A stretch of 64,000 nt of DNA, taken from the NCBI GenBank assembly GCA_933228895.1, contig OW121858.1, forward strand, positions 30,279,859-30,343,858. Direction: 5' to 3'. The notes under the pieces were generated by a model. That model saw nothing but the letters and a program-made list of their open reading frames with translations. It searched no databases and was not told the origin of the DNA. Each line of letters starts with the position of its first letter. The first letter of the stretch is position 1. This DNA comes from Platycnemis pennipes (taxonomy: Eukaryota; Arthropoda; Insecta; Odonata; Platycnemididae). Both the position numbers and the translations under genes were made by a program. This document shows, in pieces, positions 45,483 to 56,557 of this stretch.

Positions 45483-47523
45483 GGGGAATATGCATGAAAT
45501 TTGTTTCTCGAAGATTAATGATGTACTTGATGCGAAATTTTCTCACCAATTTAAATATATAAGCCAAATTTTTCTACGCCCACCACAAAGATTATTAAAT
45601 GATATTAAAATGTTCCCGGAAATCGACGAAAGTCACGTGACCTGAAACGCCTTCTGACGTCACTGAACGGTATAGGTTCCATATTGCTACGGAGACAGAC
45701 ATTTATATTTGAAAGAAAACGAAGTGAATATATTGTTTTGAGGTTTTTAGCTGTTTCTCGAAAGAAACGACGACTGAAAAAATACTTAATAAAGCGCATT
45801 CCGACAATTTCCTTTGGTTGACTTCCTTATGGCGGAGTTCTTCTTAAAAAAAACCAGCAATTGCATAGACGTAGTAGAAATTCTTGGGCACTAAACAGGC
45901 ATTATGTAATTAATGGATGATTTGCTCATACTATGACCATACTACGTAAATAAAAAATCGAAATACAATAATAATAATAATAATAATTTTTATTTGTCTA
46001 AAGATCATATGTGTTTACACAGCATAGATATAAGACACGTCAAAATATAATATATATAAACAATTCATTTATCATTGAAAAATTCTTTAACATTATAGAA
46101 GCACTTGTTAATTAAAAAGTTCTTTAAAGTAGTTTTGTATTCTCTCATTGAATCTATGGTATTTACATTTGTAGGCAGACAGTTAAACATTTTTGATCCT
46201 ATAACCATAGGACTTTTTGAAGTCTGTCGTTTTTTATGAAGTGTTAAATGAACATGGTAATGAGACCTGGTTAAGTGCTCATGAACATCACTATTTACAG
46301 GTAAATTGTGAATGTTCTTTTTTATCAATAAACACAATTGGTATATATATACAGGGTACTGTTAACAATTTTAGTTCTTTAAACAGAGGTTTACAAGAAT
46401 GAGTATTAGGCTTTCCCATTATACATCTTATAATCTTTTTTTGTAAGATGAATATTTTATCTAACAACGTTACAGTTGATCCCCAGAATACAATACTATA
46501 TGTTACTCTGCTCAAAAAATTACAGTGATAAATTGTCATCAATGCCTCATGAGATAGGGATTCCTTTAAGAACCTTACACTAAATAATACTCGTGACAGT
46601 ATTGAACACAGTTCTGTGACATGCAAAGACCAATTTCCTGTATTTTCTATTTGTAGACCTAAGAATCTATTGCTATTAGTTAAACTTAGTTTCGTGTTGT
46701 TCAGCCTTAAAGTGCCAAACTCGTTTCTGTAATTTTGATTGAATAACATTAATTGTGTTTTATTACTATTTAATTTTAATTCATTAGAAAGACTCCAATT
46801 CCAGACTAAATCTAATATATCTTGACTATAAAATTGCAGTTCTCTGATGTTTTTCGCAGATATTAAGAAATTTGTGTCCAAATCTCCAAAGAGGACTGTT
46901 TTAACATGTGGGCTATTACTGATTAAAGGTAGGTCATTTATAAATAACAGAAAGAGTAGAGGACCCAAAATGCTACCTTGAGGGACACCAGTTGCTATCT
47001 TTCTTTGATTTGATTTGCATACGGTACCTTCAAATCTCATTTCTACACATTGTGTCCTATTAATAAGGTATGATTTTAACCATTCTAGTGCAATACCCCT
47101 AACTCCATTTTGGTAGCACTTGTTTAATAGCATGGAGTGGCTTACCATATCAAAGGCTCGTGAAAAATCAAGAAATAATGCCAAGACTAGGTGTCCTTTA
47201 TCCAAGGAGTTTGTAATAAAATTCCAAGCAGTAATAAGAGCAATCGTTTATTGCAATAAACAGTTAGATAAATACATAAGCAATCGCCAAGTACTCATTT
47301 AACAACTTACCTCCACGCATAAACAGATAAACAACGCCCTTAGTGATACCGTGCCGTGATGTCATGCGATGACGTCATGTTTTAATAAGCTGCCGAAAAA
47401 GTACAGTTTTCAATGAGTAATATCTTTGTAGCACAACTTAATTCTTCAGCGAAATTTTCACCAAGCACATTTTAGCTAATAAACTTCACATTCATAGAGT
47501 TGTAAAAATAGTGCAAGTTCCCC
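45483..47523. mobile_element. DNA element inserted in the mariner transposase
   Basis: Splits the mariner frame between GGAAT and ATTCTC. Imperfect inverted ends: GGGGAATATGCATGAAATTT and GGGGAACTTGCACTATTTTT, with further subterminal similarity (ATGTACTTGATGCGAAATTT against ATGTGCTTGGTGAAAATTTC). ACGTCA motifs occur on both sides. It contains the non-LTR copy below. Superfamily not identified. Confidence 0.7.
45967..47245 (-). mobile_element. Non-LTR retrotransposon (CR1/Jockey-like), 5'-truncated
   Basis: Minus-strand reverse transcriptase with motif A (ALFLDFSRAFDMV), motif B (GVPQGSILGPLLFLLFINDL), then LFGDLDTNFL where FADD is expected, so the catalytic pair is altered. A frameshift near 46300-46337 separates the C-terminal tail (SKMFNCLPTNVNTIDS, FLINKCFYNVKEFF). 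The element ends in an ATT/AAT microsatellite (45967-45987), typical of these 3' ends. The 5' end stops inside the RT domain (…FITNSLDKGH), so the nuclease is missing. Sits inside 45483-47523. Confidence 0.92.
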
Positions 47524-47590
47524 ATTCCTTTTTGGTCCCAGAAAACAGAGGCCATGATCTTCCTGGTGGACTTCACAACTTTGAATTTTG
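47524..47590 (-). pseudogene. mariner transposase, fragment upstream of the insertion
   Basis: Minus-strand frame FKVVKSTRKIMASVFWDQKG followed by M, the block carrying the first catalytic Asp (FWD). It continues directly into the LLIDFLPQGE of the other fragment if 45483-47523 is ignored. Only about 200 bases separate it from the inverted repeat, so the N-terminal helix-turn-helix region is gone. Confidence 0.85.
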
Positions 47591-48111
47591 AACAGGCACA
47601 GAGGTGGCGGGACGCGACGTCGAGGGCTCCATTTCAAAGACTTGCTGTGACCGTGTTTTCAAGGCTACTGCGGCCTTTCACCTCTCATTCTATTCAGAAG
47701 CTTCCCCTCTTTCGTACAATGGTGCCAGAATTTAATAAACAGAAGCCCTAGCAACCTACAGACCAAAATGGAACTTATTTTCTGGATGACCCTCGTATTT
47801 ATAAATAATTCTCATGTTTCCATGCGGTAAGATTTTGTGTTGCTGACGTTCCGACAGAATACTCCTCCTTTGAAATCCCCTCCTCGTATAAGCTTCCCGC
47901 TTAACACAATAATGAGGGAATATCCTCATATATCTTTTCACACATGCATATAGTGACGTTCTTAGCCGTAAAGCCATTTTGAAAATTCCATTCCATCATT
48001 TCTACACATCTATCTTGAGAACACTCCTAAACCCATCCTAATTCCAACCTATTCCAGACAACACAATTTTGATAAATTATTAGAGCATTAGATTATTGAT
48101 TATTAGATTAA

Positions 48112-49269
48112 CACGTTCACTGCGGAGCTGTTTAAAGCCCTACCTCTCACAGCGCGGCATGACCCACCGGTGGGTCACACTCAGCCTTTTGCATGGGCGG
48201 TGTGACCCACCGGTGGGTCACAGTCCTTCCGAGCTTCTGGCCACTGCCGAGGGATGGTGGTTGAAGCGGCAACACTCAGCTGTTTCCTGAGATTAGAGGA
48301 AGGCTGGGGGAGGCTACTCCCAGCTTCGCCCCCAGCCCACCCCTCCACCGGCCACGTGGGGCACGCTATCGTCTAGACCCTGGCGTGGGATGGGGGAAGA
48401 GAGGGGCAACAATAGAATGCATGTGGTCAAGATATGCTGACGTTCGGAAAACCCAGGAGACTCCCACCCGTCTCTGTTTATTGCGCCTGCCCTTGATCGC
48501 ACCCGTCTGTGAGACGTAGACGCCCATCCTTGCGTACCGATTCCCCAGCCATGCTGTCACTCTGAGAATAGGGAAGGGGGATCCTGGAAAGAGTACATAG
48601 TGCTTTGTCTCACTCAGAAAAAAGTAGTGTCTGCATTTCGGAAGACGTTCACCCGGCAAGGGAACGGTCACTCATCCACCACTGAGGGATTGGCTCAAGA
48701 ACGCTACGCGACTCTTTCCCAATTGCCCTTCCGTAGAGGGGGGGGGGGGGGAAGAAAGGAAGAGAGAGAGGAGTCAATCTCTCACACAGCCGGGTGAGTG
48801 CAGTTCGGACTGTTTAGTTTACGAGCAACTGACGGACAGCCAAGAGGTTGAGGAGAAAAAATTTTCCTAAACATTTTCATTATTTTTAATAAGTTGATAT
48901 GTTTTACTATATCGAGTATTGTTCATCCTTATGTATAAAAATCGCATAAACATGAAAAAAAAAAATAAACGTATTTTGGATATAATACGCTAATATGTAA
49001 ATTTGTTCGTGACCCACCGGTGGGCCACACCGCTCACGCCGAAAAAAGTTTCAGGAGGGGCGGCGTGACCCACCGGTGGGTCACACTAAGTGTCACATAG
49101 TAGTCTATTATTTGAACTGTGACTAACCTCTGGGTGAAGTCACTTGAGAAGTTCTCCATTCCTACTCTCACAATACTCCTCGCAAGTTAGGACAATTCAT
49201 AGAATGTTACGGCCGCGGCGCTAGACGTATCTGCGTGACCCACCGGTGGGTCACGCCGCAGTGAACGTG
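48112..49269. mobile_element. piggyBac-like element with five GTGACCCACCGGTGGGTCAC palindromes
   Basis: TTAA on both sides (48108-48111, 49270-49273), ends CACGTTCACTGCGG and CCGCAGTGAACGTG. The 20-bp palindrome or a one-base variant occurs five times, near 48168, 48200, 49009, 49066 and 49234, clustered toward both ends. The middle is GC-richer, with no recognisable transposase. A related unoccupied site is at about 50306-50350. Confidence 0.9.
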
Positions 49270-49442
49270 TTAAGTTACCTTAGGGATAACTCTGAGGACG
49301 ATGGAGGAGTATTCCGTCGAAACGTCAGCAACACATAATCTTACTCAGCTGGAAACCCGAGAATTATTTGTAAATAAACACTCAAAAGTGATTTAAAATT
49401 AGTTAAAATTTTTTTTAACAACAAAACTCGATTATTTGTTAA

Positions 49443-49589
49443 AGACGCAGATTTGCATCCTTCCGAGAGGTGTTCAGAGAGGTCTTCAGTGAGGTCATCA
49501 GAGAGGTCATTATGAGACACAAATGCGCATCCTTCAGTAACCTGGCAACGCACCTCGGATGCACATTCGCGTCCGTCGGGTTGAACGTG
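49443..49589. mobile_element. Short piggyBac-like remnant
   Basis: TTAA at 49439-49442 and 49590-49593. Right end TTGAACGTG. GACGCAGATTTGCATCC and GGATGCACATTCGCGTCC pair as subterminal inverted repeats, but the outermost left bases are missing. Contains GAGAGGTCATCA-like tandem motifs. Confidence 0.55.
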
Positions 49590-49600
49590 TTAAACACAAT

Positions 49601-50089
49601 GGGGGAACGTTTACTCGGAACCGAAATCGCAATTTTGTACACGAAATCGTTAAGATGGAAACGAAAAAAGAAATTTTGTGAAAAAATTAGTCTTCTAACC
49701 ACAAACATTCACCCATAAATCAAACATTAAAATAAGCAAAAGGTGATGCCAACCGAAAAAGCTGCTGTGATACCATTAACGTCATTTTTCTCCCATCCCT
49801 GACTGCTTTTAGGGGAAGGGAAGGGAGTGGAGGGGGGTTCTTGGAAGGTCTACTCGCACAGATCCAGTATTAACATCCACTCCCATTGGGAGAGCCAGCT
49901 GTGTCCCCCCCCTTTGCGATAAGGCGACGTAGCTTCGCAGGATGAGCTGTGATTCGACGACGTCGATATACGTCAGAGGTTGCACCACACCCACTTTTCC
50001 GAAAAGGTTAAAAACATCAGTTTTTCGGGTCATTTTATTTTACAAACTCCATCAGATCCGGCAATAAAAAAAATATGGTAAACGACCCC
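49601..50089. mobile_element. R1 family, full-length copy
   Basis: Begins GGGGGAACGTTTACTC and ends GGTAAACGACCCC. Collinear with 7005-7530, including AGGTTGCACCACACCCAC. Confidence 0.8.
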
Positions 50090-50465
50090 ATTTGATCGCC
50101 AAATACTTCAATTTCCCATTTAAAAGCAACTTCAGGAGGAAATATTATTGTATTTTGAATAGTGTAAGCTTGTTGATATAAGGCTAACACAACTAACAGC
50201 GTGTTTTTCCACGCTTTCTTTGCTATTTTAATCTACTTTTGTTAAATAGTTAGTCTTCTTCATCAAAAGAAAACAGAATTCATTCATTGAAAACTAGAGT
50301 TAAATTATTAGAGAATTAGATTATTGATTATTAGATTAAGTTACCCTAGGTTTAACAGCGTTTTTGGAGTTCAAATTTACAAAAGGGCTTTTTTATTTTT
50401 TTTCTACCGGGGGGCGGCTACCCCGGGTGCCAAGGTACACCAAGGTAGCCTTGGTGCTACTGTAA
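50090..50465. other. Intronic stretch with empty-site sequence (50306-50350)
   Basis: No gene. TTATTAGAGAATTAGATTAT followed by TGATTATTAGATTAAGTTACC matches the joined flanks of the piggyBac-like element at 48112-49269. Confidence 0.7.
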
Positions 50466-50697
50466 ATGCCGCTTTACATGATAAAATTTTTTGTACAATT
50501 TCTTGTGCAAACGCTTGTAGGAACTGAACGAGATTGTTGTTTGTCTGAATGGAATTAGAACAGGTTCTATTTCCCATTCAGTCATTCAGACAATCACACA
50601 AGCGTTCGTACAATTTGCCTCTTTACACGGTACAATTTCCTCATACAAGAGTTTGTGCAAGAAATTGTACAAAAAATTGTATCGTGTAAAGCAGCCT
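50466..50697. mobile_element. PIF/Harbinger-type MITE (232 bp)
   Basis: TAA duplication (50463-50465, 50698-50700) and long inverted ends: left GCTTTACATGATAAAATTTT, right, reverse-complemented, GCTTTACACGATACAATTTT, continuing through TTGTACAATTTCTTGTGCAA. A TWA duplication fits PIF/Harbinger. Non-coding. Confidence 0.75.
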
Positions 50698-51115
50698 TAA
50701 GAATGTAAGGTTTTACAATACATAAAATTTGTAAGGGGCCTAACAAGGTAGGATATTGTGATATTGTAATATGCCCCTTTCTGATGCTATAAGTTGTTTA
50801 ATAAGGAGCAGACTTTTCCTATAAGTTCTAATTATTTACCTATTTACTTTTATCCTGTGAAGAGCTTATTTATTTCTTTACTTTGTTGGCTTATTTTTCC
50901 CTTTTATTGGGGAAATATTGATTTTAATCTGGGTTTCATTTTTTTGTGTTTGTACTGTAATTATGCATTGCAGGCTGGTCTTCTAATTCTGTTTATACTC
51001 TTTTAGGAGGGCTTCGTGCTGTAGCTCAAAGTATTTCTTATGAATTAAACCTTGCTTTAAATATAATGTCTTTTTTATTTTTTTAAGAGAAGCCCAGACA
51101 TCACAGCCACTGGTA

Positions 51116-52746
51116 CAGTTGAGCATCTTTAATCCGGCACAGTCGGGACCGAAGGGATGCCGGATTACGGATTTTGCCGGACTATGGGTCATGCATGGCA
51201 ACTGGTCTATTTCTGACGTCCGGGATGTTTTCATTGAAAGGAGTCAATTATTTACAACAAAATATATTCGTTTTCCATTTCCTGAACATTATTTTAAAAA
51301 GAGTCACTGAGAATAATCAGAAAGAAATGGTTTCTTAATTCACAAAGTTATTTATCGACGTTGCGCAGTGAGTGAAAAATAACGGAATCTAAGCATTGTG
51401 CATATTGCTGAACATGTAAAAGTTTCATATTATTAATGGGAAAGGGTATAAAATTTGATATTTCTTATGCTGTGCTTTGCGTAACATAATTTCCTACCGC
51501 GCTTGATTTGTTATCAGCTGATTCAGCGCGATGTCAACGCAAGGGTCTCGCGTGTACGGCCGCCCATCACTACGTCGCCGCGGGCGACCGGACTGGATTA
51601 TTCTTTAAAGACCATCATCATTAGTAATCTTCCTTCAACAATTTCAGGCTGATCATCTTCATCCCCTCTCGGATTTATTGTTATTAATTACCATTTCAAT
51701 GATTTCATCATCTATGATATGTTGTGTGGTGAGAATATCGTGGCCGCTAACTATCTTTTCGTCTAAATTTACCTATTCCATTTCCGTTAATTCATGGTTA
51801 TAGATGATGTTTGCTAACTCCATCATCACATTTTTATCCTCAGAAACATGAAATTTTTAAAATCGCCACTTATTTCGTCCTTATCAAACCTTAAAGCAGG
51901 CCACAATGAAAACCACGCGTTTTTTAGAACGGACGGTGAAATACTATTGCATGCGCGTGAAATTTCCCACATCACGTCTTTTGGATGGATCACGTCTATT
52001 TCTGAAATATTTTATCCTGCTCCATTAACATTTGGCCAGAAATACTATCTAAGCCCTTCACTCTGACGCAATCGAAACCAGGCTATCTAAATCAGCACGT
52101 AATTCTTCTTTCATAGTTTTTCTCTCTGTGATCTACGTCTTCGTGTCACCTTAACAGTAAAATTTGGATGATTTTTCTCTTTCGGCTTCTTAATGTGTTA
52201 TGTTGTTGAAGATCCCACGTAGTATGTTTCAGTCAAACGCTTTACTAATGCAACGGCGTCAAGCTTTTCACAACTTGCACTTTTTCTGCGATGGTTAACG
52301 TTTTGTTATGTTGCCACAACTATATGGATGAGACATCTTTTGGGTGAAACATAAGCAGATAACAAATAATTTTTATAAAATAACGTCTAGTGGTCAATCA
52401 AAAATGCGCGCGCCTTTGAAAGTGGCCGATGTCGTAGTCCGTCTCGGCGATGTATTCAAATGTATATGTTTACTTCAAGTTCCAGAATAATTCCAGTGTA
52501 CACGAAGTACTAGAAATTAATATTTTTAAATTATTCTGATTCTCGAAATGGGAAAATTAACGTTAAGAATGGTATCTCGGTATTAATACAAGAATAATAT
52601 CTCGGCAGGTAGCAATGTTTCGGCCACGGTTTCGGCATTCTCCACTAAGTACCAGGCAATTGGTCATGGCAAAATTGCCGGATTATGGGTGTTCCCGGAT
52701 TAGGGGTTCCCGGATTAGGGGTTCCCGGATTAAGGGTGCTCAACTG
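51116..52746. mobile_element. pogo/Tigger-like element (1631 bp)
   Basis: TA on both sides (51114-51115, 52747-52748). Ends CAGTTGAGCATCTTTAATCC and, reverse-complemented, CAGTTGAGCACCCTTAATCC. The right end has CCCGGATTAGGGGTT repeated. A broken minus-strand stretch around 51600-51720 (DDEIIEMVINNNKSE and, shifted, EDDQPEIVEG) resembles the acidic C-terminal region of Tigger transposases. Confidence 0.85.
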
Positions 52747-53411
52747 TATACAAATTGTAATTCCCTTGAACAGTTACAAATTGTATAGTTTTTGTAAAAA
52801 AATTTGTAATACAACTGTATTACATACTACAGGACATTTCATACAAAGCAATTAATACTATTGTATTACAGCATCAAAAATACAAGAAATATACAAATTT
52901 GTAATGCCATTGTATTACAATTGTAACACGAAAAATAATACAAACATCTTGTGCGCGCGCATACGAAGGTGCCTATGTGGTCAATGGTAATATGATTGTA
53001 AAACAGCATTAAAATACCGAGAATATACAATTCGTAAAGCCAATGTAATTTGTAATAAAACATTTGTAATAATGAAAATAGTACAAAAGTATTATTCGTG
53101 TGCATGCAAAAGCTTGGTGTTTCTTTAGCGCAGGACACCGCTAGTATTGCCAATTTATAATTGTTTATTATGAATCCGCCGACCCAAAGCAACGGTAGTA
53201 AGCTTTTAATCGTGTGCGTATTTAAGCCCTAAACGAGTTATACTGTTTGTGAGAGGTAATGGCAAGTGTAAATGCTTTTGAACATAATTGTTACGATTTA
53301 GATCTTGGTAAGAGTATTATGTACTTTTCCTTAATGCCTCTGTGCATAATAATTTTAATTGCCTTGATTTACGTGAAGCGTAGTTAGCTACAAGTTCAGC
53401 CATGGTTCATA

Positions 53412-53616
53412 GGGCCTGGTTACACGATGCATGAACCCGTGTGATTCCATGTTCGTGTGGATGGACGAAATTATAACTGGTTCTATTGCATTGACGAGCA
53501 CTCATTCATTCATGGAAGTTGTTAACGTATGGTTTCACGATGATATTTTGATGGGGCGAATGAGGTATGCTTTAGTACATGAACTTGCATAGTTTATGCA
53601 ATGCGTGACCAGACCT
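53412..53616. mobile_element. Small MITE with AGGGCCTGGTTACACGATGC ends
   Basis: Left AGGGCCTGGTTACACGATGC and right, reverse-complemented, AGGTCTGGTCACGCATTGC, about 205 bp apart. The DNA after 63930 (TCTACACGATGCATTTACCC) starts a similar element cut by the window edge. Confidence 0.6.
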
Positions 53617-54589
53617 ACGAATTGTGCACCCTTTAACTGCAAATCCGGTAAATGTGCATGAGTGTTCCACATAATGTTTACTTTTCACGCCTTCATTCCT
53701 CCACGGGATAACTGAATTCACGTAGCTTTAAAAAATACCCGAGTTATAAAGATCAACGTTACAGGTAGCACTTGTACATTTACCAGCGAGCTCGTTAATG
53801 AAATTGATTATTTCGTTGAGAATATCGTAGATATTTTTGAAATCGATAGTTTTGTATACGGTTGCTATGTATATTATTTATTTGGTGGAAGTTCACAATA
53901 GCGAGAGGCATTGAGGAGATACCCATTTTGCTGTACGTAACAATAACTATGTTTGACCACAGTTCTCTTTCGAATAAAAGAAATGTAATGTTACAGAGCA
54001 AATATTTTTATTTTTACTCGAAAGTCCTGTATTTCCTACTAAAGTACAGGGGTAATACGAAATATTGTTTTTGTAAAACAATTGTAATTGAGATCTAAAT
54101 TACAACAAAAATAAAATTCGTAAAACGACTGTATTCTGTCACTAATATACAACCATTATGCAATTTGTAAAATTACTGTAAATTGTATCTAAGTTAGAAA
54201 CATAATACAATTTGTAAATCCCTTAATTTTGCCTCTGTAATACAATTGTATTAGAAGACATTTGACACTGAATTACAGCTTTAATACAATTGTAATACAA
54301 ATAGCCCTCTTTTGAAATATGATTATAATACAATTCTAAAACGATAATAATACCAAATCTGTGCTGTTTGGGTATAAACTATTTAAAAAGTTTTCCATCA
54401 CATATTAATGCCATGTAGAAAAATTAGTCACTTTCTGAATAAATAGGAAAAATACTACCTGCAATTTTTAAATCGAACTGTTTCAAATACATACTCGTGG
54501 TGTTAAAAACTTCTGATCAAAACAAAAATGAAATCATAAACACATCATGTTTGGGAACGGGGCATGGTTACTGCGGCAACTCACCTCAC

Positions 54590-54769
54590 CCTGGTTCGCC
54601 TTTGACGGCTTGGCCGCGGGCTGTTGTACTGACCTCGACCCTGGTCTGGGGGTCAGATCGTCTTTGGGGTCGTCATTGTAGTTCCCACACAGTCCGCACA
54701 GCTTGTTCTTGTAGCTGGTGGGGACAGACACCTCCAGGAAGCTGCTGCCATCCCAAATTATCACGATAC
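54590..54769 (-). CDS. cv-2: Crossveinless-2/BMPER-like protein, VWD domain core exon
   Basis: Acceptor ggttattgtcgtag (AG at 54770-54771). It enters in phase 1. The frame reads IVIIWDGSSFLEVSVPTSY, KNKLCGLCGNYNDDPKDDL, TPRPGSRSVQQPAAKPSK, ANQ. W.G...V.V...Y..KLCGLCGNYN is the diagnostic centre of the von Willebrand D domain, and CGLCGN is the conserved disulfide motif. Two donors are possible: CAGG|gtgagg (exon end 54590), whose phase 1 fits the next exon, and GAG|gtgagt (exon end 54585), which does not keep frame. In Cv-2/BMPER the VWD follows the five VWC repeats, and the protein is secreted and modulates BMP ligands extracellularly. Confidence 0.92.
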
Positions 54770-54771
54770 CT

Positions 54772-55289
54772 ACGACAATAACCAGCAATTAGCATCATTA
54801 GCATTTCATTAATTTCCGTGAGCCATTGGCCCATGAGGCGGTCACAGTAAATTCACATTAATCAGCTCAAGAATCGAGAAAAATAATTAAACTATAAAAA
54901 TTCAAATAAAAGGAAAGAAAGCACTTATAAACAAGAACATTGTGTGTGGACGGTCAACATATGTAACTTAATAAGGTAATGCATTGAATTTCAGACATTC
55001 AATCGTTACAGTTCATTAGTTAACCAGAATATATTATAATTATAGTTAACCAGAATATATTATATTCTGTAATGCTTCATATATAAAATACATGAAGCAT
55101 TACACAATACAAAGAATAGGTAGTTCAATGATACAGCGATAACTACATAGGTAATTTATCAGCTTTCTTCATCAAAGAAAACAGAGTTAACTAATTGCCA
55201 TTCAAGTCCCACTATAATTGCATCCGTTATATGCAAATAATTTAGAGGGAGAAATCCCAGTTTTTGATTAAATTACGATAACGTAATTT
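54772..55289. other. Intronic stretch, no gene
   Basis: AT-rich, with a short local inverted repeat (ATATTATA/TATAATAT with ATGCTTCAT/ATGAAGCAT, 55020-55105). Nothing else recognised. Confidence 0.4.
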
Positions 55290-56557
55290 ATCTGTAACCT
55301 GTAACTTGGGTGATATTTATCACCGGTGATTGACGTCACCGAATAACTTCACTCGTCCTTATCGTTTCCGATTCTGTAACTGGGTGGTGAAGCTTCTTCA
55401 ACCGGTGATGAGGAGTGCTATGAAACATTGCACCGTCTAATAATGGCAAAATGAGATTAGCCAATAAAGAGAGCCAGTTAAATCACATAACCGCAAGGCA
55501 AGCAAGTAATGTGCAAATCAAATGCTTGTAGTCACAAACATATATGTTCATGCTTGTAATAATGGTTTCTCGAGTAATGATATGTTTGATAATATTTATT
55601 ACGATGTTCTAATAGTCCAGTTACGTTATTATTAATAGTAGGATTAATATTATGAAGTGAACCACGGATTACCTTTATATTTTACTGAATATCAACAAAA
55701 ACAATCACACTATTCTATCATGATATATGAATAAACCACAGTGAATGCAATTCATTTACCAGTATCCTATTTTCAACTTCCACTATATCAGTCATGAACA
55801 ACGTAAATGGTGTTTTTCACTTGTCTACAAAGAATGACAAATGCACACAGGAATGTCATTCGCGTAATAAATAAATCATCATAGTACAAGTCGATAGAAA
55901 GTGAGCTGCTAAAAACAAACATAAATACATAATGAGCAACTGAAAAATTTCTTAGCTACTCAAATTATTTATAATAATTTACACTCGTCGGAGTGAAATT
56001 AATTGGTTCTATTTCATTGTCGACATTGATATATTTTGGTGTCCATATAATCTTATTACCATACTCATACAAACAATTTTGACTTTTCTAAGTGAATTAT
56101 AGCGATAAATATTTATTTCAAAGCTAGTAGGCCTTGCACGTATGTCTTTTTGCACCTGAAATTTTGGAAGGCATGCAAAATTTGGAATAGGCTGGCTCAG
56201 ACCATGTCTTACTCAAGTCAAAACACATTAATTCAGAGTCGTATGAAATAAATATACAACTGTGATTATTATTATCATATGCGCGTGCCATTTTTTCCAT
56301 TGAAATTGCGTCAGAGTCGCTACATTAACGTCATTAATAAACGCGCGATGTTTGATTCTCACTAACAAGATGGTGGATGGTGGATATTTATGGGGTGGTG
56401 AGATAAGGGCAGCTATTGAGGTGGTGATGTGATATCACCCTGTTTGGGGTAAAGAACATTACCTCGTCGCGTTACAGAATCCGAAGAGCGGTGGTAAGTG
56501 ATGTTTATCACCGGTGAAGGCTCATCAACAGGTGATAACGAGTTACAGAATACGGGC
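55290..56557. mobile_element. DNA element with CTGTAACT...TATCACCGGTGA ends
   Basis: The left region (CTGTAACTTGG, TATTTATCACCGGTGA, GATTCTGTAACTGGG) is mirrored on the right (TCACCGGTGAAGG, CGAGTTACAGAATACG and CGTTACAGAATCCG). Several GGTGATATCACC-like motifs near 56400-56440. About 1.27 kb, no transposase seen. Confidence 0.65.

Larger units (their letters stand above)
44961..47795 (-). mobile_element. mariner-family element carrying nested insertions (2835 bp)
   Basis: Inverted ends CGAGGGTCATCCCGAAAATA (left) and CGAGGGTCATCCAGAAAATA (right, reverse-complemented), with TA on both sides (44959-44960, 47796-47797). The transposase is on the minus strand. Its N-terminal DNA-binding half is deleted, and the catalytic half is split by a 2.04-kb insertion (45483-47523). 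Without that insertion the element would be about 0.8 kb. Confidence 0.9.
51103..54366. mobile_element. Outer DNA element rich in ACAATTGTA motifs, split by a pogo-like insertion
   Basis: Terminal CACAGCCACTGGTAT (left) and, reverse-complemented, CACAGATTTGGTAT (right). From 52747 to 53060 and 54060 to 54366 the DNA is packed with TTGTAATACAATTGTA-type palindromic motifs, consistent with subterminal repeats of one element. The left side is interrupted at 51114-52748. No transposase seen. Confidence 0.5.

Noticed and set aside
54585..54590. Donor GAG|gtgagt at 54585 as the end of the VWD core exon
   Set aside because: It is the stronger motif by eye, but leaves phase 0, which does not fit the GG-starting exon at 40218. 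The donor five bases earlier in the transcript keeps frame.
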